A DNA stretch of 64,000 nucleotides from Eutrigla gurnardus (GCA_963514095.1 OY741284.1:8412016-8476015), one strand, 5' to 3'. Counted from the stretch's first letter, positions 43,301 to 53,971 are shown. Made by a program: numbers and translations. The notes: a model not told the origin generated them from the sequence alone.

Positions 43301-45055
43301 TTGGCTACTTTATATATTTTTTATATAACGTCATCATGCAGAAACAGGTCAGGTGGGAAAAAAGATTTTAATTCATGGGTAAATATAATTTTGACAAATT
43401 TGGTAGGCTACAGAACGAACAATATAAAAAACCTAAAAAGTAATGACTCCTTTACGTAAAACAAGATTGCAAAGTTTCGTATGAGAGTCAATTGAACTAA
43501 TAAGGTGGTGTGATTATATGTCAGTGTCTAGCTGGTTCCCATCTTTGTGCTAGGCTAAGCTAAACTACCCGCCTGCTGGCTGTAGCTTCATATTTAATGG
43601 GCAGATTAGATTATTATTGGTTTCGATCTACTCATCTAACTCTCGGCAAGAAAGCAACTAAGTGCATTTCGCAACATGTGAACCATTACTCTCATGCTGC
43701 TTAATAAATCTATTGATTGTCTTGCAAAGTAACACTGTGGCTACATGTAGTGAGTTAAATCATAGAATATAAACTACTCGAGTAAATGCAGTCTTCTTAG
43801 TTACTGCACATAGCTCTAAGAGGTGTGTCACCCTGCGGAATTGCCTCCGGTTATCACCTCCAGTAAAATATGAATTTCATGGTATTTTTTATCATACAGA
43901 TGTGGCTGCAGCAACTGTTCCCACTAGCTGAGAGTCCAGCACTATCTGGACACCTCAGATTACGGGGTCATCGGTCTGCTACACCCATGGACTGACTTTG
44001 AAATCTGACCGAATGGCAACACCTGCACCAGCCACTGCCACTTGTAAATATAGGAGCATCTGCGGCTTGGGGTTGAAGACCAGTTACCCTCTCCCCAGCT
44101 GGAGCCAGATCCATCTCCCACCTGCATAATATTTGAGCAGTAATGTAGCTGTGTTTACTCGACCTCTGGCCCACCCACATGCACGCCACGTCGGATAACG
44201 TGGTGCCTAATTTCTTGAACATGAGGAAGACCCTCTAATCCAATATCCTGCCCTTGTGTGTTCTAGCTCTGTATCCATCGGCCTACAGGATAAAGCGTGG
44301 GGCGTATTCCCTGATCGACCCCACGTTCCAGCGCTCGGCGGAGGACGTCAACCTGCTTTTTGAGGTCAGCGTCGATCCTGTTGCTTTAGAGGTGCCGACA
44401 CAGTTAATGGCCTCGGCGCTTCGTTACTGGGAAGCACTTTAAATATGTCGAGAATGTACAGGAGATTGGTCCAAGTCACATATTTGTGGCCCGTCTTCCT
44501 CTGCTGAAAAATGAAAGCCCTGCTAATCGTGTGCAGAGAAGTATGTGTTTAAACAAAGTTTTTTCTGACACTAATGAAAGGAGATATGTGTTGTTATACT
44601 GTAAGGTCTTCAGTTCACTCAAAGAAGAGGTGAATCAACTGGATGTAGAACCTCACCAGCAGGTTATTTAGTTAGTGGTGAAGGTAGATCCTCCCTGAGT
44701 ATGTTTTCTTGACCGACTCTCCCAGATCCTGCTGGCTGGAATGCAGATCCAAGGTGGAACCGGGGAAATGCTGATCCCAGATGAGGAGCTGGCCTCCCTG
44801 AGGAGCGTGGAGAAGCTGGAGGTCATCTGCGAGGACGTCCTGCCCAAGAGCCTCTCAGACATTCGCCGCCTGACAGCAGAGCTCGCCCGGCGCCGGCAGC
44901 CTCTGAGCTGGCGGGACTTCGAGAGGACCGTGCTGACTCTGGCGTACGCCGCTCAGACGATGGGCCGAGTCAGCAGCCCGCAGCAGAGGGAGGCGTGGAC
45001 GGACGCTGCCATACAGCTGTTCAGAGCCGTCCAGAAGGACCTCAGGCCGTCTTGA
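38800..45055 (+). CDS. fam180a: FAM180A-like secreted protein, three coding exons
   Basis: The gene joins 38800-38875, 44267-44364 and 44726-45055 into 504 bases, coding 167 residues, close to the usual FAM180A length. FAM180 proteins are small predicted secreted proteins of unknown biochemical role. Residues 1 to about 20 (MTQLLALLIIVYLSVYLAA) form a typical signal peptide. Residues 33-36 (RIKR) form a furin-type site, so the mature chain may start at Gly37. The family core follows: SAEDVNLLFE across the exon 2/3 junction, then DEELASLRSVEKLEVICEDV, LPKSLSDIRRL and WRDFERTVLTLAY. Splice phases agree (phase 1, then 0) and all sites are GT-AG. The mtpn-to-fam180a order matches human 7q33. The start is the only ATG before the hydrophobic segment. 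Confidence 0.93.
40300..40366. repeat. (CT)n microsatellite
   Basis: About 33 CT units lie in fam180a intron 1 and give spurious Leu-Ser frames. Confidence 0.97.
40536..40550. repeat. G15 homopolymer
   Basis: Fifteen consecutive G. This is a likely site of sequencing or assembly slippage. Confidence 0.95.
41537..41960. repeat. Fold-back TTAGCTTAGC-type dispersed repeat
   Basis: Five TTAGC units at 41537-41565 start one partial copy. A second copy at 41696-41770 (TTAGCATAAAGACAG ... CAGCTAGCTTTGCTCTGTCC) is mirrored by its degraded reverse complement at 41884-41960 (GGACAGAGTCAGGCTAGCTG ... TATGCTAAACTAGCT), giving a fold-back structure of about 265 bp. Fragments of the same family occur near 6.0, 43.6 and 49.4 kb. 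Confidence 0.7.
43500..43670 (-). repeat. TTAGCTTAGC-type dispersed repeat, opposite orientation
   Basis: The string GGCTAAGCTAAACTACC, followed by GCTGTAGCTTCATATTTA and CATCTAACTCTCGGCAAGAA, is the usual segment order of this abundant fish repeat read in reverse. Confidence 0.65.
44267..44364 (+). CDS. fam180a: fam180a coding exon 2
   Basis: This 98-base exon lies between acceptor GTGTTCTAG and donor GAG|GTCAGC. It completes a split Ala codon and codes LYPSAYRIKRGAYS onward to NLLFE, including the RIKR cleavage-like site. Confidence 0.9.
44726..45055 (+). CDS. fam180a: fam180a coding exon 3
   Basis: This exon starts at ILLAGMQIQ after acceptor CTCTCCCAG and runs 109 residues to a TGA at 45053-45055. 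It is much more GC-rich than its surroundings, as expected for coding sequence here. The real exon begins 15 bases before the first internal ATG (44741). Confidence 0.93.
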   Translation: MLLAGMQIQGGTGEMLIPDEELASLRSVEKLEVICEDVLPKSLSDIRRLTAELARRRQPLSWRDFERTVLTLAYAAQTMGRVSSPQQREAWTDAAIQLFRAVQKDLRPS

Positions 45056-47002
45056 GGAAGAATCAGAAGATGAACAAAACATTTTGGTGTTGATTTCTGT
45101 GTTCAACTGCAATTCTTGACTCAAACTGTGTCCCAGTTTGATGCATACCTTTACATAATAATTATATATATTAAATATGAATTGTTACACACAAAAAATT
45201 ACTTCAAGGTTGACTAACTGGAAAAGCTAGTAAGTGGACCTTAAGATTTTTGTTTCCAAAGAAAGAAGAAAAGAAAGATTTTATCCTTTTTTTGTTGTTG
45301 TTTTCCATGATCTTCCTGAATCTATTAATTTACACCGCATCTCCTCCACTCCCTTTATGCAATGCTTTATGGGATAATACCAGCATAAAAACTCTTAAGC
45401 ATCCGTCCCAATACCCAAACCTGCAGTCTTGAGCACCGAGGTGCAGGTTTACATACCCCCCGAATGGTCTGAATAATGACAACACTTCAATTGTGTTCCA
45501 CTTTGAAGTGGTATTCAGAGCTATACGCTCAATATCTTTCCTCAAACACGCAGAAGATGAAGTTAATGCTTTATTTAGCGATGAAGACGAAAAACAGTCG
45601 GAGAGAGAAGTGTTTGACGTGCAACAATGCTCCCCAGCCGGAATCGAACTAAACCTCCAGGACACCCTGGTGTCACTGCTTTATGAAATGCTTTATTCCT
45701 CCCAGCTCATAAATGCGCAGCTCTCACGTGAGCGCACCGGTAATGCATCATGTTCGATCCTGCTTATTTGTTCATTTTGTGGAAAATGAAATAAAACCAG
45801 CGAAGCATCTGTCCTGCGGTGTATTTGTGGGAGCCACAGGACGGCCTCATTGATCAAGTGAGCTCTAATAAACTCCCACATCCTAGGGGCCTCACCAGCA
45901 CCGGGGACCTGTGGCGGTTAATGGAAAATACATCACCGAAGTACTCAAAAGTAAGGCGACCCATAGTTTGCATACTGGACCTATAAAAAATATGCCAAAT
46001 CAAACTAAGTGCAGCTTGAAATTCCTTTAGACAACTTTAGATGTTCTGTCTAGAAAAGATTGCTCAGCTGTGTATAATCAATACCACTAATTGCTCATTT
46101 AAGCAAACTGTAAAATGTTTGCTCCAGCTACCCATCTCCCCACTGATTTGGGGGAAATAGCTACTTGCCGTAATAGGCTTTCATGCAGCTCACCAATCTC
46201 GGAGTGGATAGAAAATATAAATCTGGTTCATGCTGGCGTCTCTCCTTAAGTCAGTACGTTTTACATTTGCCTACATTTGGTCCCCCAATGTTTCTGTCAC
46301 TTCCTGCAACCCGGCCAGCATGTTAACTTGTGAAGTTATACATGATTATAACAGGTTTTTTAAAAACGTGTTTTCCTCTGGATCTCTTTCTCAGCATGGG
46401 AGCATTCGTGAGATGCCCCACTTGGTAGGATGGATTGATGAGGAGGTGAGGACTGTACTGTGGAGTTTCAGGGTCAGCCTCCCCGCACCGCTCTAACCAT
46501 AATGATGAGTTTTGGGATGTTTCTGGGCACTACTTGACAGAATGTAAAGAAGCCAGAGTATTGAAGAAAACAGCGAAAGCTCCGGATTTTGTTCCCTGTA
46601 TCGAATCCTCGTATACATGTGCCAACTCTCAGCTTGTAGGCTAATACTTTGTAGTTTTGGATGCTATTCTAATTTGCTTCTAGCATAAAGTATACCTTAA
46701 TAGTCTGAAAGTTTTAAAATGATTCAAATAGTTTATTACTCTTCATCTCCATCTCCTCATCTGTGATCGTGGTGGAGATTTAGTAAGAAAAATTAGGCTT
46801 TTACACAGATTATTTGACTTATCCGTATTCTACATTGAAAATTAGTCTGTAATATTTTATCCACTTAGTGTATTATCCTTAGATTTGACTGCAACCTGCA
46901 GCGGGCATAGTGCATGTTGAGAGAGCGGCACCAAGTGGCTGCAGACAGAAGTGCTGTTCTCCATCTGAAACGTTATGTGTCAAATTAATCACATAAATTA
47001 TT

Positions 47003-47056
<54 letters not shown>

Positions 47057-47464
47057 GTAATGCATGAATGTGTGCAGCAAAGGTGGGGCTCATTTGACTT
47101 ATTTTTCCTACTGCCGGATAGCTCATATTTTATGACATTGCAAAATAAAGGACTTTGTCTCCTCTACCAAGCTCTGCAAGTAAGATGACAAAAGTGTTTC
47201 CCTTCCTAACACACAGCTTATGTCTTTTATAATCATCCAATCAACAGAAACAATTAGAGCTGAATGGCCTTTTGCTAAAAGCATAGCCCGTTAAGTATTA
47301 TATAATGAGTTATAAAAGATCAAATGGATTTAATTTCCTTTATTACCTTAATAAAATTATCAACACTGTCTTTCATCCTCGGGGAATCCATTACAGCTGC
47401 CTGTTCCTATCCGTTATGTGCCTAAATCTGTGGGTAAATGGGTCTCATGAGCAGACGAGCGTGT
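45056..47464 (+). other. Downstream of fam180a: 3' UTR and unassigned sequence
   Basis: The 3' UTR begins after 45055. A possible AATAAA lies at 45790-45795, but an earlier weaker signal near 45170 (ATTAAAT) cannot be excluded. The + frame at 45493-45789 includes an acidic stretch (NALFSDEDEKQSERE) and matches no family I know; it may be UTR or an old transposon remnant. A (TA)n tract lies at 47006-47052. Nothing else was recognised. Confidence 0.4.
47006..47052. repeat. (TA)n microsatellite
   Basis: About 23 TA units in AT-rich DNA. Confidence 0.97.
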
Positions 47465-47478
47465 CCACTAGGTGGCAG
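47465..47478 (+). promoter_or_regulatory. CTCF-like motif downstream of fam180a
   Basis: The bases CCACTAGGTGGCAG fit the CTCF core at every position and, unlike the 18.7- and 37.3-kb sites, are not in a repeat I recognise. The site separates fam180a from the coiled-coil gene. Boundary function is inference. Confidence 0.5.
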
Positions 47479-48645
47479 CATTTCCCAATGTTATCCCCTG
47501 TTGAAGCCTCAGTCATGATTCTGTCATTTCTTATTGATTTGTGCAGACATTATGGGGGAAAATGGCCTGAGTTCTTGCTGTGCACACTTGCACGCTATCA
47601 GCAGAGACTTCATGAAGAGCTCTTAAAGTTATGAATATGTTTTTATTACGCCGAGACAAGACGTGAGCTGCTGCCTGAAGACAAATAATCATTGTGGCTT
47701 TTCTTCTTTCTTTCTTTTAATTATTAAGGTGTGTCTGGACGTCTTAATTAGAGCTGAAGCTTGTCAAAACTGGAATGCATATTTTCTGTTGGGAAATATA
47801 TTTTGTGATCACCTCCAGCTGAACACCCAGTTGTTTTAGCTCAAGCTTATCAGCCGCATGCGTTTCCACACACAGCTGTCAGACATACTTTCATGCTTCG
47901 AGTCTCACTGCTGGCGGAGAGGAACCGGTGAGACATCACCACGTATATGCACTTCTCTTTTCTGCACCGAATTAAACTATTCAGTACCTTAACTGTTCAT
48001 AAAAATTATCTTTCCCCCTGTCTGCCTGCCACTCAGATGACTCGGTGTAACTTGGCGACGTCCCCTCTGATATTATGAGAATTCAGGATTTCAATCTCAG
48101 GCATCAAACGCTCGGGGCCACACCATTAAAAAACATTCCTCTGGCAAAAATCAGCAGCAGCCCGTACGGGTCAAATTCCACTCTTTGTATTTGACACGAT
48201 ATGTTCACGTGAAAAAAAAAAATCTTTTTTCACCGCTCTTTCTTATTCCGATAAAGCGGGAATACAACACAGAACGAACGCTCGAGAGCTCCAGATGTGA
48301 GACGGCATGGTGGGAGGTGATTTACGAGCTGCGGCCACGAAACGGGGGTGAAGTCATCAACAACAGCGGCCTGTCAGCTGGTGGCATGCGTGTCTTGAGT
48401 GAGTGATTTTGGAGATTTCTTGCGCTGCTAACACCAGTTGAGCTGACGGGGGAAAAAAAGACTTTCTCAAGGTTGTGACCGTACAACTTCTGAGGGTTTA
48501 GCAATATAACAGTTCATTAGCTTAAACCACAAGTTCTGCAAAATGGGTCGCGGCCATTTTCCCAACCCTTTTATTGTAATGTGGCAAATGTAGTGTGTGT
48601 AATAGTAGCTGAGCCTAGCAGAGGCGGTCCCGGGGGGGACTAGGT

Positions 48646-48699
48646 GGGATGGATGGATGGATGGATGGATGGATGGATGGATGGATGGATGGATGGATG
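48646..48699. repeat. (GGAT)n microsatellite
   Basis: About 13 GGAT units; both strands give repeat-encoded frames (Gly-Trp-Met-Asp, Ile-His-Pro-Ser). Confidence 0.97.
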
Positions 48700-50935
48700 T
48701 GGGAGGTGGGATGCATTAGCCAGGCAGTGGGATGCCCTGCTGTGTCGCAGAAATAATTACAGCGCGAGCAAAGAGCAGGAAGCTCTCTCTGGCTTCCAGG
48801 AATCATCCCAGTATTTCACAAAAACATCACGACAGCTGGGAGACCGTCGGGGGAAATCGCCAAGCACAAATAAAACAAACAAAACAGCGTTTCAGCGGAT
48901 TCTTATTGTCCAGATACAGGATTCAATTTGTTAGTTCGGGCTGCTCAAAATCCCACAGAGCTATCACACCCCCATCCCAGCTGTGGGGTACGTGTCAGCT
49001 TTTTCCCACCGCGTTGATTCGTTGGGTATGACTGAACGTTTGATAAGGCCATGGGAGAAAGTTGGCAGGCCGCAGGATTGAGGATAATGCTCTCTTACCC
49101 TCCCGAACTCTTATCGGACATTGTTGTGATGAGGTGCAGGAGCGGCGGTATGTGTGCGTTTCGACACAGCTCCTTGAATACCTGATGTGATTTTGGGCTC
49201 GGTGCAGTCCAGACGCAGGTGGAGCGGTCTCAGGCGGGTGATTGATAATGCTGCTGTGTGTGGATGGTATTCTGGGTGTCTTATCTCACAGACTCCCTTG
49301 GAAATCGTTTCAGAGGGGCCAGTGGAGATGAGATTCAATCCTAAATGTTCTTTTTTTTTCAGAGTTGGATGAGATTGATACCACTGTCTTATCTGTCTGT
49401 TACAGGCAGCGACAGCCGGTTAGCTTAGCTTGGCACTGACTGGAAACAGTGAGATGTAGCTCACCTAGCACCTCAGCTCATTAATGAATGCTACATCTCA
49501 TTTGTTTAATTCTGTCAAACCAACAATTCAGTTTTTGATGCTAAAAGGTTTCATCATCTTAAAAATGCAGCCTGTGCTTTCACACTTCAATGACACTGAA
49601 AAGCAAACACACTGAAGCATTTTGATGACCGTAAAACCTTTTACTCATTTTACACTGTTGATCATCACATAAACCTGAATTCTAACCCTCCAGCGTGCAG
49701 GTGGGTTTTTGGCTGTGCTAACCCTCCGCTCCAGCTTTTAATTGAACAATCTCATGTATTTCTAAAAATGTGGAGCTATTCTTTGAAAATAGGTCACTGT
49801 GTGTAATGTACATGTGAAATGGGGTTACCTCAAAATAGGCTACAGCAGTGTTCGCTGGATCTCAGCACTCCTCGCCTTCCTTCTTGCAGTAAACAGCATT
49901 GTACCCGCTTGGTGGAGGGCCATGACAGCAGTAAATTCACCTTTTAACTCGTCAGCATCACTGAGGATGGGAGCCATGACAAATAGCATTTTCCATCTCA
50001 TGTTCTCCACGCAGCTCTTTGCCTTGTCATTTACTGGAGACATGTAGGATTAACGGGGACGATACAAACAGAAGAGACAACTACATTAGATTGTTTTCAG
50101 ATGGGTCTACTAAGGGCACATTAAAAGGAAGATAAACTAAACTTAACAGATAAAAAAAAAAGTTCAAAGCAAGAGATTGTTGTTCGAAAAGAAGAAATGT
50201 ATTAAAAGGTCACGTATAAATGAGAAAAGCAATATGAAACAAAATAATCATAAAAGATTAAGACAAAATATAACTTCAATCCAACACGGCATCACATATT
50301 TCCTGTCATGAATCCTTGCATGTCACCTCCAAAAGGCTGCATTAGCAGGCATTTGATATAAACTTTCATATAAAGTTTCATAGCCCTCTGATATGCAGGA
50401 TTGGGAGGGGAGGGGCTGCAGAATTCCTCCGAATATAGCTCTGCAAATTTGCAAACTTACCCTCACAGAGATTTTCTGAACTAACTACGGGGGCCAAAGA
50501 TAGATCCTGGGGGGACTCTGTTGGAACCAGATCCTGTGTGAGTGATGGGTAAACTGCCAAGGCCGGAGAGGTGGACTCGTGGGTCGTAATCCATCGCGTA
50601 AACACAGTGAAACATTTGATTTCCCCATTTAGATTTATTTAAAAAAAAAAAGAATGTTTGTTGACGCTCGGGTCTCGCTTCCGTTTAACTCTGTGATCAT
50701 CTGTAAGTCATCCGGCAGCAGCAGGTGGCCCGAGACTCAAACACTCGACTGTAAATTAATCCAGCTCAACGCGTCTCCTCTCTCTGGCGCATTTCCCTGT
50801 TTGGAGAAGAATGAATCATGAAGGGACTCTGAGGCTCAGCAGCCTGCCCGCTTTGTTTTAACTACGGCCGATACTCGGTTCTAATGGACGTTGAGTTTTT
50901 GCATAGACACCTTCTGGAGAGGAAGCATCCGTATT

Positions 50936-50942
<7 letters not shown>

Positions 50943-51011
<69 letters not shown>
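50943..51011. repeat. (GT)n microsatellite
   Basis: About 34 GT units, just before the LINE-like fragment. Confidence 0.97.
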
Positions 51012-51013
<2 letters not shown>

Positions 51014-51059
51014 CTTAACTAAGGACACATTTACAAAAACATAAAAATTAGCAAGCGGT

Positions 51060-51395
51060 TGCCACGTTGCTCCTTCGCGCTGTGCCCGGCTGGGCTCCGT
51101 GGCAAGCCTGGCCACCAGGCGTTCACTGACGGGCCCTTCCTCTGGGCCTGGCCCCAGACAGGGGCCCCGGGCTTCCTCCGGGCCGGGTCACTCTTCTTCT
51201 TCCTCGATTATTCATGAGGTATTTTGAACCATTCTTAGTCAGGCCCCTTACCTGAGACCAATTTGGAAATGGGAAACCCTACCAGGAGCACAAAGCTCCA
51301 GACAACACAGACCTCAGGGTCATAGGGACACACAAACCTCTCCACCGCGGTACGGTGATGGTTCCCGGAGAAGACTAACTATGTATTAGGCCTAT
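51060..51395 (+). mobile_element. LINE-like fragment (untranslated end)
   Basis: The GC-rich stretch with GGGCCTGGCCCCAGACAGGG and CTTCCTCCGGGCCGGGTC is followed by ACCAGGAGCACAAAGCTCCA, GACAACACAG and CCACCGCGGTACGGTGATGG. I recognise this order from the untranslated region of a common fish non-LTR retrotransposon. No reverse transcriptase is present and the exact family is not assigned. Confidence 0.5.
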
Positions 51396-51429
51396 CCTTT
51401 GACAGTTTTCAGATTTTTTTTTATGGAGG

Positions 51430-51910
51430 ATGCAGGGAAAAACCAGAGCACCCGGAGTAACAACCTGTGGAGGGGGAGGGGGGGGGGATGCAGGGAGAAA
51501 CCAGAGCACCCGGAGTAAAACATGTCAAAATATTAGTTATCTAACTTTTTAGGAAAGAATGGCCGAATAAATAAAGTTTTTTGATGCAGGGAAAACCGGA
51601 GCACCCGGCGTAAACCTTGTCAAAATATTAGTCAATTCACTTTTTGGGAGAGAATGGTTGAATTAATAAAGTTTTTTGATGGAGGGGAAAAACCGGAGCA
51701 CCCGGAGTAAACCTTGTCAAAACAATAGTCAATTCACTTTTAAGAAGAGAATGGCCGAATTAATAACGTTTTTTTATGCAGGGAAAACCGGAGCACCCGA
51801 AGTAAACTTTGTTAAAATATTAGTCAATTAACGTTTAAGGAGAGAATGGCTGAATTAATAAAGGTTTTTGATGCAGGGAAAAACCAGAGCACCCGGAGTA
51901 AAAACCTGCA
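51430..51910. repeat. Minisatellite of ~96-bp units
   Basis: Six starts of ATGCAGGG...AACC(A/G)GAGCACCCGG lie at 51430, 51488, 51584, 51679, 51776 and 51871. From the second onward the spacing is 95-97 bp; the first unit is shortened and followed by a G-rich run. Each full unit ends with AATGGCYGAATTAATAA-like sequence and a T run. The array ends about 30 bases before the stop codon of the coiled-coil frame. Confidence 0.92.
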
Positions 51911-51943
51911 TGCGGGAGGTATGTGGGCGGGGGAGATTTGTCT

Positions 51944-53971
51944 CTACATGTAGGCCCTGCGAAGTGGGGACCAGTTCGGATTGGATCCAGCATCCTGCTC
52001 TCTGCAGTTGGCATCTTTCTTTGCCCTCATCGCAGTGCACTTCCCCTCCACAGCTTTTTCTTCCTTTACTGCATTTTTGGAGAGCTTCTGAATATCCTTA
52101 AGAAGCCTCTCGTTCTCCTGTTTCATGGTGGTGTTCCTGGCTATTAGGGAGTCGTAGAAGGCGGTCAAAGCTCTTTCCCCCTGGAGTTTGTTTTGGAGCT
52201 CCAGAGCCTGGCGCTTAAGAGTAAAGTTTTCTAGCCTCAGAATTTCGTTCTCTGAATTCAGGGTGTTGCTTTTGTCCAGGAAAGTCTTTTCAGCGGAGAG
52301 CTTTTTCTGCAGCTCCTCTAGCTGTTTTTGCAGAGTGTTATTCACCATTGTGTGAACTTTTCTCTCCTTCTTCATGAGTTCATAATTTTCCTTGAACCCA
52401 TTGGAAGGAGCGAGATTTTTGCTCAACTTCTGGATGTCTTTGGTGATTCTGTCATTCTGCAGCTTCATGGCGTCTGTTTGTTCCTTCAGCTGGTCGCACT
52501 CGTGCTTCAGGTTATTCTGGTTGAGAACCTCCTGGAAGGTGTCACAGTGGGTTTTTCTCAGAACTCTGTTTTGTGCCTCCAAGACTCTCTCTTCAGCTTC
52601 CAGTTGAGCTTGATTGTCCTTAAATTTGTTAAGGGTTGATAGCTGCTCATTGATGAACTGGGTAAGCTGTTTCAAGTTGTCGTTGTCTTTCTGCAGCGAG
52701 TCCATTCGGCCCAGTGTTTCGTTGTACACGTCACCACAGACCTTAACACTGTCGAGCTCTTTGTTGAGACGCTGGACTTCCTGCTGCAGGGTGTCATTTT
52801 GACGAATCATGTCTTCTTTTGATGCTTGCATTGTGTAGTTTGTTTCCTGCAATACTTTCTCGTACATGACCTGTTTGTGCAACTCCTGAACGTTGTGTTG
52901 CAAAGCGTCATTCTCCTTGCTGATGCCCTCTCGCTCACTTTTTACAATAGCGCATGATTCAAGCAAAGCTTTGACATGCAGCTGCCTCTCTTCCAGCTGC
53001 AGGAGTTCTTCTTGCAGGGCATCATTTTCACTGCTTACAACTTTGTGCAAAGCAGCTTCGTCCTGCAGCTGTTTGAAGCACTCCTGAATCTCGCATTGCA
53101 AAGCTTCATTCTGCTGGCTGATCGTCACCTTTTCAGCTTTTGCAGCTTTGTAAGATTCTTCCAAATCATTGACAAGCTTCTGCCTTTCCTTGAGCTGTAG
53201 GAGTTGTTTTGTCAGAGCATTATGTTGACAGCTCAACGCTTCTTTTGAAGCTTTTATTTCGAAGTTGACCTGCTTGGCTTTTTCCAGTTGTTTGTTCAAC
53301 ATGTGGATTTCCTGCTGCAGAGCATCGTTACACTGCCTCATCTGATGTTCCTCAGCATAGAAGGATTCTGCCTCAGCCATGGTTTGCTCGTGCCTCCTGT
53401 TCAGCAGCGAGCGTTGATCTTGCAGGGCCTTCTTCTGCTGCATCAATATATCCAACTCCTCTTCCATTGCGATTGCCAAATCATAGTCACTCACAAGTGC
53501 TTCCTGCAGGAGTTGAATGTCTTTATTGCGCTCCTCGTGCTCTTGTTTGATGGCTGTGCTTTTTGCTTCCATGTCACCAAAACTCTCAAGCCAATTCCTG
53601 AGGTCATCATGCTCTTTCTGCAGATCTTGCCGTAAATAGTCCAATGTCATGTTTGTTGCTTTCATTTTCTCATTAACTGCATTAACATTGCTGTAATTTT
53701 GGACCTTTTCACTGAGGACCAGCACTTCATTTCGGAGGACATCACATTGTAGCCTTGTATCTTTTTCCTCTCTCATCAGTGTGCAATGTGTTGCATCCAA
53801 ACTTCCCCATGTCCTAAATTCTCCCTCGGCCAGGCTAAAGCGGCTGTGTGTGGACGTTAGCATGTCGTTCAAGAGCTTTAGTTCCCTCTTCATGGCATCA
53901 TACTTGCAAGCCATATCTACCGGTTTCTGGGCGATATCCAACTTATCCATGGTCTTGTTTTCCATTTCCAT
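51944..53971 (-). CDS. Uncharacterised 675-residue coiled-coil protein, single exon
   Basis: An uninterrupted frame of 675 codons in DNA where chance frames rarely reach 150. The ATG has A at -3 and G at +4, and an in-frame TAA directly precedes it, so this is the first possible start. The protein has four prolines, none between residues 18 and 521, and is rich in Q, E, K, L and N: one long predicted coiled coil. A motif of the form N-[DE]-x-L-x2-[DE]-[IV]-Q-x-L recurs with Asn at 354, 392, 430, 468, 506, 544, 582 and 620, exactly 38 residues apart; earlier copies at 215, 251, 288 and 316 are spaced 28-37. There is no signal peptide or membrane segment. Residues from about 640 leave the pattern. 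It resembles golgin-like or sperm/ciliary coiled-coil proteins in style only; I cannot name a family. It could be an intronless retrogene. Confidence 0.8.
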   Translation of the reverse strand: MEMENKTMDKLDIAQKPVDMACKYDAMKRELKLLNDMLTSTHSRFSLAEGEFRTWGSLDATHCTLMREEKDTRLQCDVLRNEVLVLSEKVQNYSNVNAVNEKMKATNMTLDYLRQDLQKEHDDLRNWLESFGDMEAKSTAIKQEHEERNKDIQLLQEALVSDYDLAIAMEEELDILMQQKKALQDQRSLLNRRHEQTMAEAESFYAEEHQMRQCNDALQQEIHMLNKQLEKAKQVNFEIKASKEALSCQHNALTKQLLQLKERQKLVNDLEESYKAAKAEKVTISQQNEALQCEIQECFKQLQDEAALHKVVSSENDALQEELLQLEERQLHVKALLESCAIVKSEREGISKENDALQHNVQELHKQVMYEKVLQETNYTMQASKEDMIRQNDTLQQEVQRLNKELDSVKVCGDVYNETLGRMDSLQKDNDNLKQLTQFINEQLSTLNKFKDNQAQLEAEERVLEAQNRVLRKTHCDTFQEVLNQNNLKHECDQLKEQTDAMKLQNDRITKDIQKLSKNLAPSNGFKENYELMKKERKVHTMVNNTLQKQLEELQKKLSAEKTFLDKSNTLNSENEILRLENFTLKRQALELQNKLQGERALTAFYDSLIARNTTMKQENERLLKDIQKLSKNAVKEEKAVEGKCTAMRAKKDANCREQDAGSNPNWSPLRRAYM

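Larger units (their letters stand above)
38876..44266 (+). other. fam180a: fam180a intron 1
   Basis: The 5.4-kb intron contains a (CT)n tract, a G15 run, fold-back repeats at 41.5-42.0 and 43.5-43.7 kb, and a C/T-rich stretch at about 40640-41040 that resembles LTR-type fish repeats. The 170-codon frame at 40526-41038 falls in this stretch and is not a convincing gene. Nothing else was recognised. Confidence 0.8.
47479..51059. other. Intergenic, simple and dispersed repeats
   Basis: This part holds a (GGAT)n tract (48646-48699), a TTAGCTTAGC-type scrap at about 49420-49465 and a (GT)n tract (50943-51011). The minus frame at 49840-50043 looks protein-like but matches nothing I know. No exon was recognised, and I found no sign of slc13a4, the next gene in the human order. 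Confidence 0.55.
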
